Below are positions 55,184-64,000 of a stretch of DNA of 64,000 nt, piece by piece; position 1 is the first letter of the stretch, and each line of letters opens with the position of its first letter. The DNA lies in assembly GCF_004341375.1 (NCBI RefSeq), contig NZ_SLXO01000003.1, forward strand, positions 62,001-126,000. The letters are read 5' to 3'. The position numbers were made by a program, and so were the translations under genes. Below the pieces are notes generated by a model. The model saw nothing but the letters and a program-made list of their open reading frames with translations. It did not search any database and was not told where the DNA came from. The DNA comes from Rhodothalassium salexigens DSM 2132. GTDB taxonomy: Bacteria > Pseudomonadota > Alphaproteobacteria > Sphingomonadales > Rhodothalassiaceae.

Positions 55184-56236
55184 CTAACTGGACAGTCGCT
55201 CGGCGCACCATGCCCCCACCGCGGCCATCAGCGCGGCGGCGTCGGGCAGGCCGCGGCCCAGTTGCAGGCAGTCGTGGAACAGCCCCTGCGCCGGGTGCAG
55301 CTGGCTTGAAACCCCGGCGGACGACAGGGTGTGATGATAGGCCACCGTCTCGTCGTGCAGCATGTCGGCGGTGGCCGGCACCACCAGCGCCGGGCACAGA
55401 CCGTCCGGCACCGGCGCGAGGGCAGGCGAGATGCGCGGGTCGCGACGGTCGGCGCCGGGGATGTACTGCGCCTTGAACCAGTCGTAGAGCGCCCTTGTCA
55501 GGATATGACCAGTGGCGAATCGGTGCAGGCTCGCCCGGTCGGTGACCATATCGAGGACGGGATAGAGCAGCACCTGCCCGGCCAGGGCGGGGCCGCCGTC
55601 CGTCGCTGCCCGGCGCGCGCAAACCGCCGCTAGATTGCCGCCGGCCGATTCGCCTGCCACCAGCAGTCGCCCCGGCGCCGCGCCCAGTCGTGGCGCCGCT
55701 TGAGCCGCCCAGCACAAGGCCGCCCAGGCATCGTCATGGGCGGCGGGAAAGCGGTGTTCGGGCGCGCGGCGGTAGTGCACGGACAACACCGGCGCGCCGC
55801 TCGCTGCGGCCAGGGCGCGGCAGGCGCGGGCGTGGGTCCACGGGCTGCCGATACAAAAGCCGCCACCGTGGAAATGGACGATCAGCCCGGCCGCTGTGGC
55901 CCTGTCCGAGCGGGCCGGCGGCGTATGCAGCAGGGCCCGCAGCGTTCCCGCCGCGCCGGCGGTGGACAGCGTCCGCGTCGCCACGCCGGGCGGATCGGGC
56001 AGGCCTTCGAGCGCCGAGACCAGGCGATAGCCGAGGCGCAGGCGCCAGGTCCCCAGGGCCCAGCGATCGGGCGGCTGAAGGCGGGTCAACCGCCGCACCT
56101 TGGCGGCTGCGGCCGGGTTCAACGGCGCCGGTTCGGCGACCGACCCGTTGGTGGCACGGGCTCTGGGTTCGGGTGTCGCGGTGGGCGTCGACCAGGGCTT
56201 TGACGGGCCCATCGGGTCGGGGTCGGACGCGGTCAT
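55184..56236 (-). CDS. alpha/beta hydrolase (HSL-type esterase)
   Basis: A 350-residue esterase/lipase of the hormone-sensitive lipase (GDSAG-like) family. The oxyanion hole is HFHGGGFCIGS, the nucleophile GESAGGN (Ser at about residue 210), the acid Asp in ATADMLHDE, and the His in GLFHDCLQL. The N-terminal 50 residues are low-complexity. Typical substrates are short-chain esters. It faces away from its neighbours, 31 bp from the MATE stop on the same strand. No transport or signal sequence is seen. Confidence 0.88.
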   Translation of the reverse strand: MTASDPDPMGPSKPWSTPTATPEPRARATNGSVAEPAPLNPAAAAKVRRLTRLQPPDRWALGTWRLRLGYRLVSALEGLPDPPGVATRTLSTAGAAGTLRALLHTPPARSDRATAAGLIVHFHGGGFCIGSPWTHARACRALAAASGAPVLSVHYRRAPEHRFPAAHDDAWAALCWAAQAAPRLGAAPGRLLVAGESAGGNLAAVCARRAATDGGPALAGQVLLYPVLDMVTDRASLHRFATGHILTRALYDWFKAQYIPGADRRDPRISPALAPVPDGLCPALVVPATADMLHDETVAYHHTLSSAGVSSQLHPAQGLFHDCLQLGRGLPDAAALMAAVGAWCAERLSS

Positions 56237-56267
56237 GGCGGGCCTCCTCGTGCGGGTCCGACGGCGG

Positions 56268-57719
56268 TCAGGCGGCGGCCGGCTCGGCCAGCCGGGCGCG
56301 AACCAACGGCCGATACCACAGCGCCTGGGCCAGTCCGCGCAGGCCCATGAACACGGTCACCGCGGCCCATAGGCCGTGATTGCCCCACAGCGGCACAGCC
56401 CAAAGCGCGACCGCGGCGAAACCGGCGAATGCCAGGCCCATGGTGGCGAACATGGCGCGAAAGGCGTTGAGCCCCACAAACACGCCGTCGAATTGATAAG
56501 ACCACACCGCCACCATGGGCATCGCCACCAGCCAGGCGAGGTGCGCGCCGGCGGCGGCGCGGACGCTGGCATGGTCGGTGAACAGCGCGACGATGGCATC
56601 GCCGGCGAGCGCATAGGTGGCGCTCAGCGCGGCCGCTGCCAGCGCCGACCACAGCGCGGTCACGGCGGTCATACGATGAACCAGCCGGCGGTCTTGGCGG
56701 CCGACCGCGCGGCCCACCTCGGCCTCGGCGGCATAAGCGAGGCCGTCGAGCGCCAGGGCGGCGAGCGTCAGGAATTGCAGCAGCACCTGATTGGCCGCGG
56801 CGATGGTGCTCGACACGCCGGTGCCGATCTTCCAGATCAGCGCGAACACCGACAGCAGAAGCAAGGTGCGCATCAGCAGGAAGGCGTTGCCCGACAACAG
56901 CGATGCGAAGGCGTCCAGGCGCCAGAAGCCCGGTGTGCGCAGGATCGCCGCCAGATGCGCCCGGCCGAGCAGCGCCAGCGCCAGGGCGAGCCCCAGCACC
57001 GCCGACAGCGCTTCGGCGATGGCGCTGGCCGCTGCCGCGCCGGCCAGCGCCCAGCCCAGCCCCCGGACGAACCAGACGGTCAGACCGGCATTGACCAGAT
57101 TGACGAACACTTCGAGCGCCAGGGCGGTACGCGCCCGGCCGGTGCCCAGCAGGAGCCCGAGCACCACCAAGCGCGCCAACACCGCCGGCGCCGACCAGAT
57201 GCGGATGCCGAAATAGGTGCTGATGGGCCCGTCCAGCCGGGGTTCGGGGTCGATGAAGGCGAGCGCGCCAGCCAGCAGCGCGTCGCGCAGCACCAGGACC
57301 AGCGCGCCCAGGGCCAGGGCCAGCAACAGGCTGCGCAGAACGATCCGGGCAATCCGGGTCTGGTCGTCCTGCCCGTGTGCCTGAGCGACCGTGCCGGTGG
57401 TGCCCATGCGCAGGAACCCGGCGGCCCAGAACAGATAGTTGAAGATGAACGCGCCGACCCCGATGGCCGCCAACAGCGCCGGGTCGGGCAAATGGCCGAC
57501 CGCCCAGGTATCCACCAGCCCGATCAGCGCGGTCGACACATTGGCCAGGATCGCCGGCCCGGCGATGCGCCAGATGCGCGCATGGGCGCCGGTCCTGTCG
57601 ACAGCGGCTCGGTCGGCCGGGGCTCGATCGGCGGGTGCGGGGTCGCGATCGGATGCGGTGGTGGCGGGGTCGGCGATGGTGGGCTTCTCCAACAACGGGC
57701 ACGGTCGACGATGCGCCAC
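56268..57719 (-). CDS. MATE family efflux transporter (DinF-like)
   Basis: A twelve-helix multidrug/toxin exporter of about 450 core residues (483 with the start used). ARIWRIAGPAILANVSTALIGLVDTWAVGHL is the family start, with the Asp of LVDTWAVG; LLLGTGRARTALALEVFVNLVNAGLTVWFV and the C-terminal WSYQFDGVFVGLNAFRAMFATMG are the second-half motifs. The start is uncertain: the true N-terminal helix begins near residue 25, and GTG at 57719 or TTG at 57692 are the first in-frame choices. It probably uses H+ or Na+ exchange. The substrate is unknown. Confidence 0.86.
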   Translation of the reverse strand: MAHRRPCPLLEKPTIADPATTASDRDPAPADRAPADRAAVDRTGAHARIWRIAGPAILANVSTALIGLVDTWAVGHLPDPALLAAIGVGAFIFNYLFWAAGFLRMGTTGTVAQAHGQDDQTRIARIVLRSLLLALALGALVLVLRDALLAGALAFIDPEPRLDGPISTYFGIRIWSAPAVLARLVVLGLLLGTGRARTALALEVFVNLVNAGLTVWFVRGLGWALAGAAAASAIAEALSAVLGLALALALLGRAHLAAILRTPGFWRLDAFASLLSGNAFLLMRTLLLLSVFALIWKIGTGVSSTIAAANQVLLQFLTLAALALDGLAYAAEAEVGRAVGRQDRRLVHRMTAVTALWSALAAAALSATYALAGDAIVALFTDHASVRAAAGAHLAWLVAMPMVAVWSYQFDGVFVGLNAFRAMFATMGLAFAGFAAVALWAVPLWGNHGLWAAVTVFMGLRGLAQALWYRPLVRARLAEPAAA

Positions 57720-57915
57720 AGCATAGCGGGCGATGGCGGGCCGGCAAGGCGCGGCCCGCGGGCGCAGGTCGGGCGCTCCGGTCGCCGTCGGCAGTGGGCT
57801 TCGGCGCAATGTCCCGGCCGAGCCGGTCGCCGCACCCAAGCCATCGGCCCCGCCCCATCGCTTGCGACCGGCCGTTTTGGACAACCGGCCATCAGCGGGA
57901 TCGATCGGGTCGGCG

Positions 57916-59433
57916 CTAAGCCAGCGACAAGCCCGGTTGGAGCCGCCGATAAGCCAGGGCTTCGGCCACATGGGCGCGACCCAGCGCTTGCGCGCCGGCC
58001 AGGTCGGCCAGTGTGCGCGCAACCCTGAGCACCCGGTGATATCCGCGCGCCGACAGCCGCAGCCGCTCGACCGCCTGTTCGAGCAGCGCGGTGCCGGCGG
58101 CGTCCAGTGCGGCGACGCGGGCCAGCACGTCGCCGTCGGCCTCGGCATTGGTGGCGAAGCCCAGGTCGGCATAGCGCCGTGCCTGACGCGCGCGGGCATC
58201 GGCGACCCGCGCCGCCACCTCGGCCGACCCCTCCGCCGGGGCCGGCCGGGTCAGGTCGGCGGCGGTCAGTGCGGCCACGTCCACATGCAGGTCGATGCGG
58301 TCGAACAGCGGTCCGGAGATGCGGCTTTGATAGTCCGCGGCACAGCGCGGCGCCCGGCTGCACGCCAGGCCCGGGTCGTCCAGATGGCCACAGCGGCACG
58401 GGTTCATGGCCGCGATCAGTTGGAAGCGAGCGGGATAGCTCACATGGGCGGCAGCGCGCGCGATCACCGCCCGGCCGCTTTCCAGCGGCTGGCGCAGCGC
58501 TTCGAGCGCCGGGCGGGAGAATTCGGGCAATTCGTCAAGGAACAGCACGCCCTTATGGGCCAGCGACACCTCTCCCGGCCGGGCGCGGGTACCGCCGCCG
58601 ATCAGCGCGGGCATGCTGGCCGAATGGTGGGGGGCGCGAAACGGTCGGGTGCGACCGATGCGGCCGTCGTCGAGCAGCCCGGAGATCGAGCGGATCATCG
58701 ACACGTCGAGCGCCTCGGCGGCGTCCAGTGGCGGCAGCAGCCCGGGCAGGCGCGCCGCCAGCATCGACTTGCCGGCCCCCGGCGGCCCCACAAACAACAG
58801 ATTGTGTCCGCCCGCCGCCGCCACTTCGAGCGCGCGTTTGGCGGTCTCTTGGCCCTTGATGTCCTTGAGATCGGGTTGGCGTTCGGTGGCGTCGAGCAGT
58901 TGTGGTGCGGGCTGCGGCAGGATCTGACTGCCCTTGAAGTGGCCGATCAGCGCGGCCAGGTCGGGCGCGGCCAGCACCGACAGCGCCCCGGCCCAGGCCG
59001 CCTCGCCGCCCTGTGGGCCCGGGCAGACCAGACCCTTGTCGAGCGCCACCGCCGCCATCGCCGCCGGCAGCACGCCCGGCACCGGGGTCAGCCGGCCGTC
59101 GAGCGACAGTTCGCCCAGCGCCACCAACTCAGCCATATCCTCGCGCGGCAGCACCTCCATGGCGACCAGCAGCCCGAGCGCGATCGGCAGATCGTAATGG
59201 CTGCCTTCCTTGGGCAGATCGGCAGGCGACAGATTGACGGTGATGCGCTTCGGCGGCAGCGCCAGGCCGACCGCTGTGAGAGCAGCGCGCACCCGCTCCT
59301 TGGCTTCGTTGACCGCCTTGTCGGGCAAACCGACGATGGCGAAGCTGGGCATGCCGCCAGCGACCTGCACCTGGACATCCACCGGCCGGGCTTCGAGCCC
59401 CATGAACGCGACCGTGGTGATGTGCGCAACCAT
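57916..59433 (-). CDS. comM: YifB/ComM family Mg-chelatase-like AAA ATPase
   Basis: A 505-residue ATPase. The N-terminal ChlI-like domain (VAHITTVAFMGLEARPVDVQVQVAGGMPSFAIVGLPDKAVNEAKERVRAAL) is followed by the AAA core: Walker A GPPGAGKSML, Walker B GVLFLDELPEF, then the sensor region FQLIAAMNPCRCGHLDD with a four-Cys zinc-like set. It ends with the HTH-like SARGYHRVLRVARTLADLAGA. ComM hexamers drive branch migration in natural transformation of Vibrio and others; whether this strain is competent is unknown. The ATG at 59433 gives the family N-terminus. Confidence 0.94.
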   Translation of the reverse strand: MVAHITTVAFMGLEARPVDVQVQVAGGMPSFAIVGLPDKAVNEAKERVRAALTAVGLALPPKRITVNLSPADLPKEGSHYDLPIALGLLVAMEVLPREDMAELVALGELSLDGRLTPVPGVLPAAMAAVALDKGLVCPGPQGGEAAWAGALSVLAAPDLAALIGHFKGSQILPQPAPQLLDATERQPDLKDIKGQETAKRALEVAAAGGHNLLFVGPPGAGKSMLAARLPGLLPPLDAAEALDVSMIRSISGLLDDGRIGRTRPFRAPHHSASMPALIGGGTRARPGEVSLAHKGVLFLDELPEFSRPALEALRQPLESGRAVIARAAAHVSYPARFQLIAAMNPCRCGHLDDPGLACSRAPRCAADYQSRISGPLFDRIDLHVDVAALTAADLTRPAPAEGSAEVAARVADARARQARRYADLGFATNAEADGDVLARVAALDAAGTALLEQAVERLRLSARGYHRVLRVARTLADLAGAQALGRAHVAEALAYRRLQPGLSLA

Positions 59434-59907
59434 GGCCTCTCCCCCCGCGCGCCCTGGCCTGTTTCGCAACCCGTGCGGCCGAAAACCGTGCTGGCCCTGG
59501 TTCCACGCGTGACCGTGACAGTGACGCGTTCGGTTACGCTCTCGCAAGATTTTTTCATTATACCGTGCGAGCTTTTACCATGTGGTCCCCGTAGCGCCGG
59601 CTGGCATAACCGTCACCTTGACGGCGGATGCCATCGGCGTATGACAGACCGAGGATCATATCTTGATAGGTCAACAGTGCTCCTTTGACAGCATCGCTGG
59701 CGTCGCGCTCCTGACAATAGTCCACTGAGAAAGCGGTGGTTTATCGGTTCTAAAGCCAACACGAGCGGGTTGATTCGGCGGCGGACACATGATTAATTCA
59801 TTTTAATAAAAATGGGTCAGGCTCTGGCTGTTTGCGTGCACAGGCAGCCAAAGACGTACCGGCAAGACATGCACCTGATCTAATGCACCGGCTTAGAGGC
59901 GAGAGTT
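59434..59907. other. 474-bp, AT-richer regulatory gap before the secretion operon
   Basis: No gene is supported here. It includes a clearly AT-rich block (59789-59818, TTAATTCATTTTAATAAAAA). Elements seen: GTGACC, GTGACA and GTGACG in tandem at 59509-59526; a TTGACG-N16-TATGAC promoter-like pair (59618-59645); one GANTC site (59772-59776) that CcrM could methylate; and a GG-N10-GC sigma-54-like site TGGCTGTTTGCGTGCA (59825-59840). It probably carries the promoters of comM (minus) and the secretion operon (plus). Which of these is used cannot be told. Confidence 0.5.
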
Positions 59908-61677
59908 GTGGTAAAGAATGCAGAGTATGAGCGGGGTGACCGATACGCGGCGTGGCCTGACCCTGACGATGACGCTTCCGCCGATCTTTTCAATCGCCAG
60001 CATCTGAAAGCGGCGCTGCCGTTTCGCGATGCTCGGGTTTTGACGGCGTCGATTGCGACCAATCTATTGGCGTTGGCGCTGCCGCTGGTGGTGCTCCAGG
60101 TCTATGACCGGATCATCCCTAATGCGGCCTTGCCCACCTTGACCGTGTTGGTCGTCGGGCTGCTGTTCGCGCTGTTGCTGGATATGCTGGTCAAGCTGGC
60201 GCGCTATTATGTGGCCGGCTGGCAAGGGACGCAGTTCGAGCAGCGGGTCGCCACCGGGGTGATGAACCGGCTGTTGCGGGCGCGGCTCAACGCGGTCGAG
60301 AAGATCCCGGCCGGCGAACATCTCGACCGGCTCGGTGGCATCGAACGCTTGCGCGACTTCTATGGCAGCCAGGCGGCGCTGGCCTTGGTCGACTCGCCCT
60401 TTGTTCTGGTGTTCATCGCCATCCTGGCGGTAATCGCCGGCTGGCTGGCGCTGGTGCCGGTGGTGCTGCTGGGGCTGGCGATCTTTCTGACTGCGGTGTT
60501 GGGCCGCCGGTTGCGCGCCGCGCTGGCCGAACGCGACGGCTGCGACGATCGACGCTACAACTTCCTGATCGAAGCTTTGAGCGGTATTCATACCGTCAAG
60601 GCCATGGCGCTCGAACGGCTGATCCAGCGTCGCTACGACCGATTGATGCAGGCGAGTGCCGGCACCGGTTATGACGTGGCGTTCTACTCGGGCCTGACCC
60701 ATAGCGTCGGCACGATCCTGTCCCAGCTTACCGTCGCCAGTGTCGCCGGGATCGGCAGCGTCTTGGTGATTCAGGGCCAATTGACCATCGGCGGGCTGGC
60801 CGCGTGCACCATGCTGGCCGGGCGCACGGTGCAGCCGGTGTTGCGCTTTATGAGCTTGTGGCCGCGCTACCAGTCGGTGCGGCGCGCCGAAACCAAGCTT
60901 GAAGAGATTCAGTCGGTGCCGGTGGAACGGCGTGGCCAAAAGGTCATGGACGGAATGCGCTCGCTCGACCTTGAGGCCGTCTCGTTCCGCTATGGCGACG
61001 ATCTACCTTGGGTGATCCGGGATCTGTCCTTGTCGGTGGCGCCGGGCGAGGTGATCGGGATCAGCGGCGCCAACGGCGTTGGCAAGAGCACGCTTTTGCA
61101 CCTGATGCTCGGGTCGCTGGAACCCGAAGCCGGCTCGGTGCTGCTCAACGGCGAACCGCCGAGCACCTTTCGCAGTGACAGCTTGAGCCGCAACTTCGCC
61201 TATCTGCCGCAAAAGCCGGTGCTGTTCAGCGGCACGGTGCTGGAAAACATCACCATGTTCCAGGAACAGACCTATCTGGAACACGCCCTCGATCTGGCCC
61301 ATGCGTTGGGGCTCGACGAGGTGTTCGCGCGCATGCCCGACGGCTATGACACGCGCGTCGGCGATACCGCTTCTTCGACCCTGCCGGCGGGCGTCGCCCA
61401 GCGCATCACGATCGCGCGCGCATTGGTGCGCCGACCGCAGTTGATCCTGTTCGACGAGGCCAATACCGGCTTCGATACCGCCAGCGACGACAAGCTGCGC
61501 CGAACCCTGGAAGACCATCGCGGTGACGCTGCGCTGGTGTTGGTCAGCTTCCGACCGTCGCTGCTGTCGATCGCCGACCGGCGCTTCGTGCTGCAAGACG
61601 GCCGGTTGTTGCCGCGCATCGGCACCGGCGCGGCCGCCACCCCGGGCTCGGTTCAGATCCAGGGAGGCGGCCGATGA
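59908..61677 (+). CDS. type I secretion-like ABC transporter, subunit 1 (no C39-like domain)
   Basis: A 589-residue ABC half-transporter: six helices (about residues 50-300) and an NBD (about 350-570). Walker A GANGVGKST (about residue 387), Q-loop YLPQKPVLF, and Walker B LILFDEAN are intact. However, the signature is SSTLPAGVAQR (about 489) instead of LSGGQ, and the H-loop reads LVSFRPS, with no His. It starts at GTG 59908, after GAGGCGAGAG. It overlaps the next ABC gene by 4 bases, so the two probably form a heterodimer. Similar PrtD-like transporters form the inner-membrane pump of type I secretion. Confidence 0.85.
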   Translation: MVKNAEYERGDRYAAWPDPDDDASADLFNRQHLKAALPFRDARVLTASIATNLLALALPLVVLQVYDRIIPNAALPTLTVLVVGLLFALLLDMLVKLARYYVAGWQGTQFEQRVATGVMNRLLRARLNAVEKIPAGEHLDRLGGIERLRDFYGSQAALALVDSPFVLVFIAILAVIAGWLALVPVVLLGLAIFLTAVLGRRLRAALAERDGCDDRRYNFLIEALSGIHTVKAMALERLIQRRYDRLMQASAGTGYDVAFYSGLTHSVGTILSQLTVASVAGIGSVLVIQGQLTIGGLAACTMLAGRTVQPVLRFMSLWPRYQSVRRAETKLEEIQSVPVERRGQKVMDGMRSLDLEAVSFRYGDDLPWVIRDLSLSVAPGEVIGISGANGVGKSTLLHLMLGSLEPEAGSVLLNGEPPSTFRSDSLSRNFAYLPQKPVLFSGTVLENITMFQEQTYLEHALDLAHALGLDEVFARMPDGYDTRVGDTASSTLPAGVAQRITIARALVRRPQLILFDEANTGFDTASDDKLRRTLEDHRGDAALVLVSFRPSLLSIADRRFVLQDGRLLPRIGTGAAATPGSVQIQGGGR

Positions 61678-63881
61678 CTGGGATGCCGTCGAACCGTGGG
61701 CGGCCGGGGCGCGTGCAGCCCGATGGCGTGTCGATGTCCGCCGACGCGGCGCGCGCGCTCGCGGCGTCGCTGCGCGAAGGCCAGATCGGCGCCTTCAAGG
61801 CCGAAAGCGATGTGGCCGCCTGTCTGATGCCGCTGTTGCGCGCGCTCAATTGGCGTGGCACCGGTCGCCGCATCGTCGAGGCGATGCCGCACTTTGCCAA
61901 CGACCTGACCCTGGCCGATCTGCGCAATACCCTGGCCGAGCTGGGGTATCGCACCGTTGCCCGGCCGCTGCGCCAGGCCGGGGCGGTCGACCCGCGGGTG
62001 CTGCCGGCGCTGTTGATGACCGAAGACGGGCGGCCCTATGTGCTGTACGGCCGGCGCGCCGACGGCGGCTTCGACGTGTTCGACGGCCGGGCACGCGGCG
62101 AGGCGGTATTGGCCGAGACCGAGATCACCGGCACGCTGTTTCTGGTCGCCACCACCGAGCGCCGAAGCGAACAGCGCAAGGAACGCCAGGACAATTGGGT
62201 CGGCCAGATGTTCCGCCGGTTCAACCCGCTGACCCGGCGGCTGTTTGCCATGACCTTCGTGCTCAACCTGATGGCGTTGGTGGTGCCGCTGTTCATCCTG
62301 ACGGTCTATGACCGGGTGATCCCGGCCCAGTCCACCGACCTGTTGATCCCCTTGGGGCTGGGCGTGCTGGGGGTGTTCGCGTTCGAGGCAGGGTTTCGGT
62401 TCGTGCGCAGCCGGATGCTGGCGCTGGTGGCCGGCCGGCTTGAACAGATCATCGCCACCTCGGTGTTTCGCAAGATCCTCGCACTGCCGTCGTCGCTGAC
62501 CGAAAGCGCGCCTCTGGGTGCCCAGGTGGCGCGCATGCGCGAGTTCGACAGCCTGCGCGACCTGTTCACCGGCACGGTGGTGACGGTGTTGCTGGAGTTG
62601 CCGTTCGCGCTGTTGTTCATCGCCGTGATCGCGCTGCTTGGCGGCTGGATCGCGCTGGTGCCGGTGGCGATGATGCTGGTCTTTGCGGTGGTCGGGCTGT
62701 TGTTGCTGCCGACGCTGCGCCGGCGGGTCGCGGCCACCGGTCGGGCGCGCGCCGAGCGCCACGCCTTCCTGGTCGAGACGGTGTCCAACCTGCGCACCGT
62801 GCGCGAGGCCGGCGTCGAGGGCATCTGGGCCGAGCGGTTCCGCGACCTCAACGCCGAAGCATTGCTCAGCCAGTTCAAGTCGTCGCAGATCCACATGACC
62901 CTGCAGACCGTCGCCCAGGGCATCATGATGGCGGCCGGCGTGCTGACCATCGCGGTCGGCGTGGTGCAGGTGTTGGGCGGGGTGATGACCATCGGCGCGT
63001 TGATCGCCACCATGGCGCTGGTCTGGCGGGTGCTGTCGCCGATCCAGAACCTGTTTTTGACCCTGATGCGGGCGGAACAGGCGCAGAACGCCGTGCGCCA
63101 GATCAACCAGCTCATGCGTATGCCCGAAGAGGAACGGCGCGGCACCGGCTCGACCATCGAGCGGCGCTGGGCCGGACGGGTGGCGCTCAACCGGGTCAGC
63201 TTCCGCTACAGCCAGACCAGCGAGCCGGCGATCTTCGGCCTCAACCTGGTGGTCGAACCGGGCCAGATGCTGGCGATCACCGGCGCCAACGGGTCGGGCA
63301 AGTCGACCTTGCTGCGGCTGATCCTGGGGCTTTATCGCCCGCAGGCCGGGCAGGTGACCCTGGACGGGCTGGACATCCGCCAGCTCGACCCCGGCGAGGT
63401 GCGCCGGACCATCGCCTATGTGCCCCAAGAGACGCACATGTTCTACGGCACCATCGCCCAGAACCTGCGCATGGCCAATCCGGTGGCCGGCGACGACGAC
63501 ATCCGCCGGGCGCTCGACCTGGCCGGTCTGTGGCACGAGGTCCAGCAACTGCCCCAGGGGCTCGACACCCGGTTCGGCGATCAGTCGTTCCAGCAGCTCA
63601 ATGCCGGCTTCCGTCAGCGGCTGTCGCTGGCGCGCGGGTTCTTGCGCGACGCCCCGGTGCTGTTGCTCGACGAACCGGCCCAGGCGCTCGACGAGGCCGG
63701 CGACCGGGCGCTGTGCGCGGCGCTCGAACGGCTCAAGGGCACGCGCACCATCATCATGGTGTCCTATCGGCCGAGCCACATCCGCATGGCTGACGCCGTG
63801 TTGGTGCTCGATGCGGGTGTGCCGGCGCTCTACGGCGCGCCGGACGACGTTCTCGCCAAGCTTCCGAAAGGTCTCCTGTAA
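61674..63881 (+). CDS. type I secretion-like ABC transporter, subunit 2 with C39-like domain
   Basis: A 735-residue transporter of the LapB/HlyB layout. The N-terminal ~150 residues resemble a C39-peptidase-like domain without a recognisable catalytic Cys triad (such inactive CLD domains bind substrate). RFNPLTRRLFAMTFVLNLMALVVPLFILTVYDRVIPAQSTD begins the TM domain; the NBD has Walker A GANGSGKST (about 537), YVPQETHMFYGTI, and Walker B LLLDEPAQALDE. The signature is QQLNAGFRQR (about 640) and the H-loop is MVSYRPS, again lacking His. It overlaps both neighbours (ATGA and TAATG). Confidence 0.87.
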   Translation: MTGMPSNRGRPGRVQPDGVSMSADAARALAASLREGQIGAFKAESDVAACLMPLLRALNWRGTGRRIVEAMPHFANDLTLADLRNTLAELGYRTVARPLRQAGAVDPRVLPALLMTEDGRPYVLYGRRADGGFDVFDGRARGEAVLAETEITGTLFLVATTERRSEQRKERQDNWVGQMFRRFNPLTRRLFAMTFVLNLMALVVPLFILTVYDRVIPAQSTDLLIPLGLGVLGVFAFEAGFRFVRSRMLALVAGRLEQIIATSVFRKILALPSSLTESAPLGAQVARMREFDSLRDLFTGTVVTVLLELPFALLFIAVIALLGGWIALVPVAMMLVFAVVGLLLLPTLRRRVAATGRARAERHAFLVETVSNLRTVREAGVEGIWAERFRDLNAEALLSQFKSSQIHMTLQTVAQGIMMAAGVLTIAVGVVQVLGGVMTIGALIATMALVWRVLSPIQNLFLTLMRAEQAQNAVRQINQLMRMPEEERRGTGSTIERRWAGRVALNRVSFRYSQTSEPAIFGLNLVVEPGQMLAITGANGSGKSTLLRLILGLYRPQAGQVTLDGLDIRQLDPGEVRRTIAYVPQETHMFYGTIAQNLRMANPVAGDDDIRRALDLAGLWHEVQQLPQGLDTRFGDQSFQQLNAGFRQRLSLARGFLRDAPVLLLDEPAQALDEAGDRALCAALERLKGTRTIIMVSYRPSHIRMADAVLVLDAGVPALYGAPDDVLAKLPKGLL

Positions 63882-64000
63882 TGGCTCGTACCCCGAAACG
63901 CCCCGATGTGACCCCGCCGGCCCCGTCGGACGCCGGCACCACCCAGCCCACCGCTCCGGCCGCCAAGGCCGGGTCGGCGACGCTGTTGTCGCGCGCCGAC
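63881..64000 (+). CDS. start of a third secretion-locus gene, cut by window edge
   Basis: The first 40 residues are visible: MARTPKRPDVTPPAPSDAGT and a continuing Pro/Ala/Thr-rich, positively charged segment. The ATG shares its A with the TAA of the ABC gene (TAATG). By synteny of type I secretion loci this should be the periplasmic adaptor (HlyD/LapC family), whose N-termini are typically short, basic and followed by one membrane helix. The visible piece is too short to prove it. Confidence 0.45.
   Translation, partial: MARTPKRPDVTPPAPSDAGTTQPTAPAAKAGSATLLSRAD

Noticed and set aside
61653-63779. A 708-codon minus-strand open frame opposite the second ABC gene
   Set aside because: It overlaps the full ABC coding region, which has Walker motifs; the antisense product is Gln/His/Arg-rich and unlike any known protein.
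59908-63881. Reading the two ABC genes as a frameshifted single transporter or as pseudogenes
   Set aside because: Each has a complete TM domain and NBD, separate starts and 4-base overlaps; both are intact, so the atypical motifs are not due to truncation.

Overview
The window is about 70% GC and densely coded on both strands. It is chromosomal DNA of an alphaproteobacterium. The diagnostic genes are the cell-cycle regulator GcrA, a DUF1674/SDHAF4-type protein, a DUF2244 protein beside nth, the argD-argF-hslO cluster close to gcrA, and the rsmI-yraN-gshB cluster facing an LppC-type lipoprotein. A class I lysyl-tRNA synthetase, KorAB and a bfd-bfr pair fit a Rhodospirillales-like lineage, but that placement is inference. 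I see no tRNA or rRNA gene, CRISPR array, phage or IS transposase. Almost everything is housekeeping.

Layout, 1-24 kb: a truncated HIT protein, MAPEG, a PfkB/adenosine kinase, an EI24 membrane protein with a lipoprotein, and nth/DUF2244. Next is a minus-strand operon lysK-dapB-secreted protein, in which lysine charging and lysine/DAP synthesis are translationally coupled. Then come a thioesterase, an AidB-like acyl-CoA dehydrogenase, korA-korB (2-oxoacid:ferredoxin oxidoreductase) and a histone-deacetylase-like hydrolase. groES-groEL carries a sigma-32-like promoter, a perfect CIRCE and a strong terminator. dapF-mtaB converges on argD-argF-hslO, followed by an ABC-2 permease.

24-36 kb: gcrA, then a cytochrome c' and a cytochrome b561 that share a bidirectional terminator. 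The complete SUF iron-sulfur operon follows (Rrf2 regulator, sufB, C, D, S, T-like, A-like). Two DMT exporters flank a LysR regulator, and gshB follows.

36-55 kb: yraN and rsmI, an LppC-like lipoprotein, an SDHAF4-like protein, then htpX, rsmB, heparinase-like and purH, and an amino-acid racemase. The marC-folD-yggU-yggT genes lie on the minus strand. A 993-residue beta-propeller protein (FlaEY/SBBP type) has a sigma-54-like site upstream. DUF952-pyrD follows, then bfd-bfr, whose upstream gene carries a Fur-box-like operator.

55-64 kb: an esterase, a MATE exporter and ComM/YifB. After a 474-bp, relatively AT-rich gap comes a type I secretion locus with two consecutive ABC subunits and the start of a third gene, cut by the window edge. 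Both ABC ATPases have non-canonical signature motifs and lack the H-loop histidine.

Two related copies of a roughly 125-bp extragenic repeat (10.3 kb and 52.4 kb) are the only mobile-like DNA seen. The most unusual items are the paired atypical secretion ATPases, the FlaEY-like protein with its putative sigma-54 promoter, and this repeat family. I found nothing I can claim as a wholly new defence or metabolic system.
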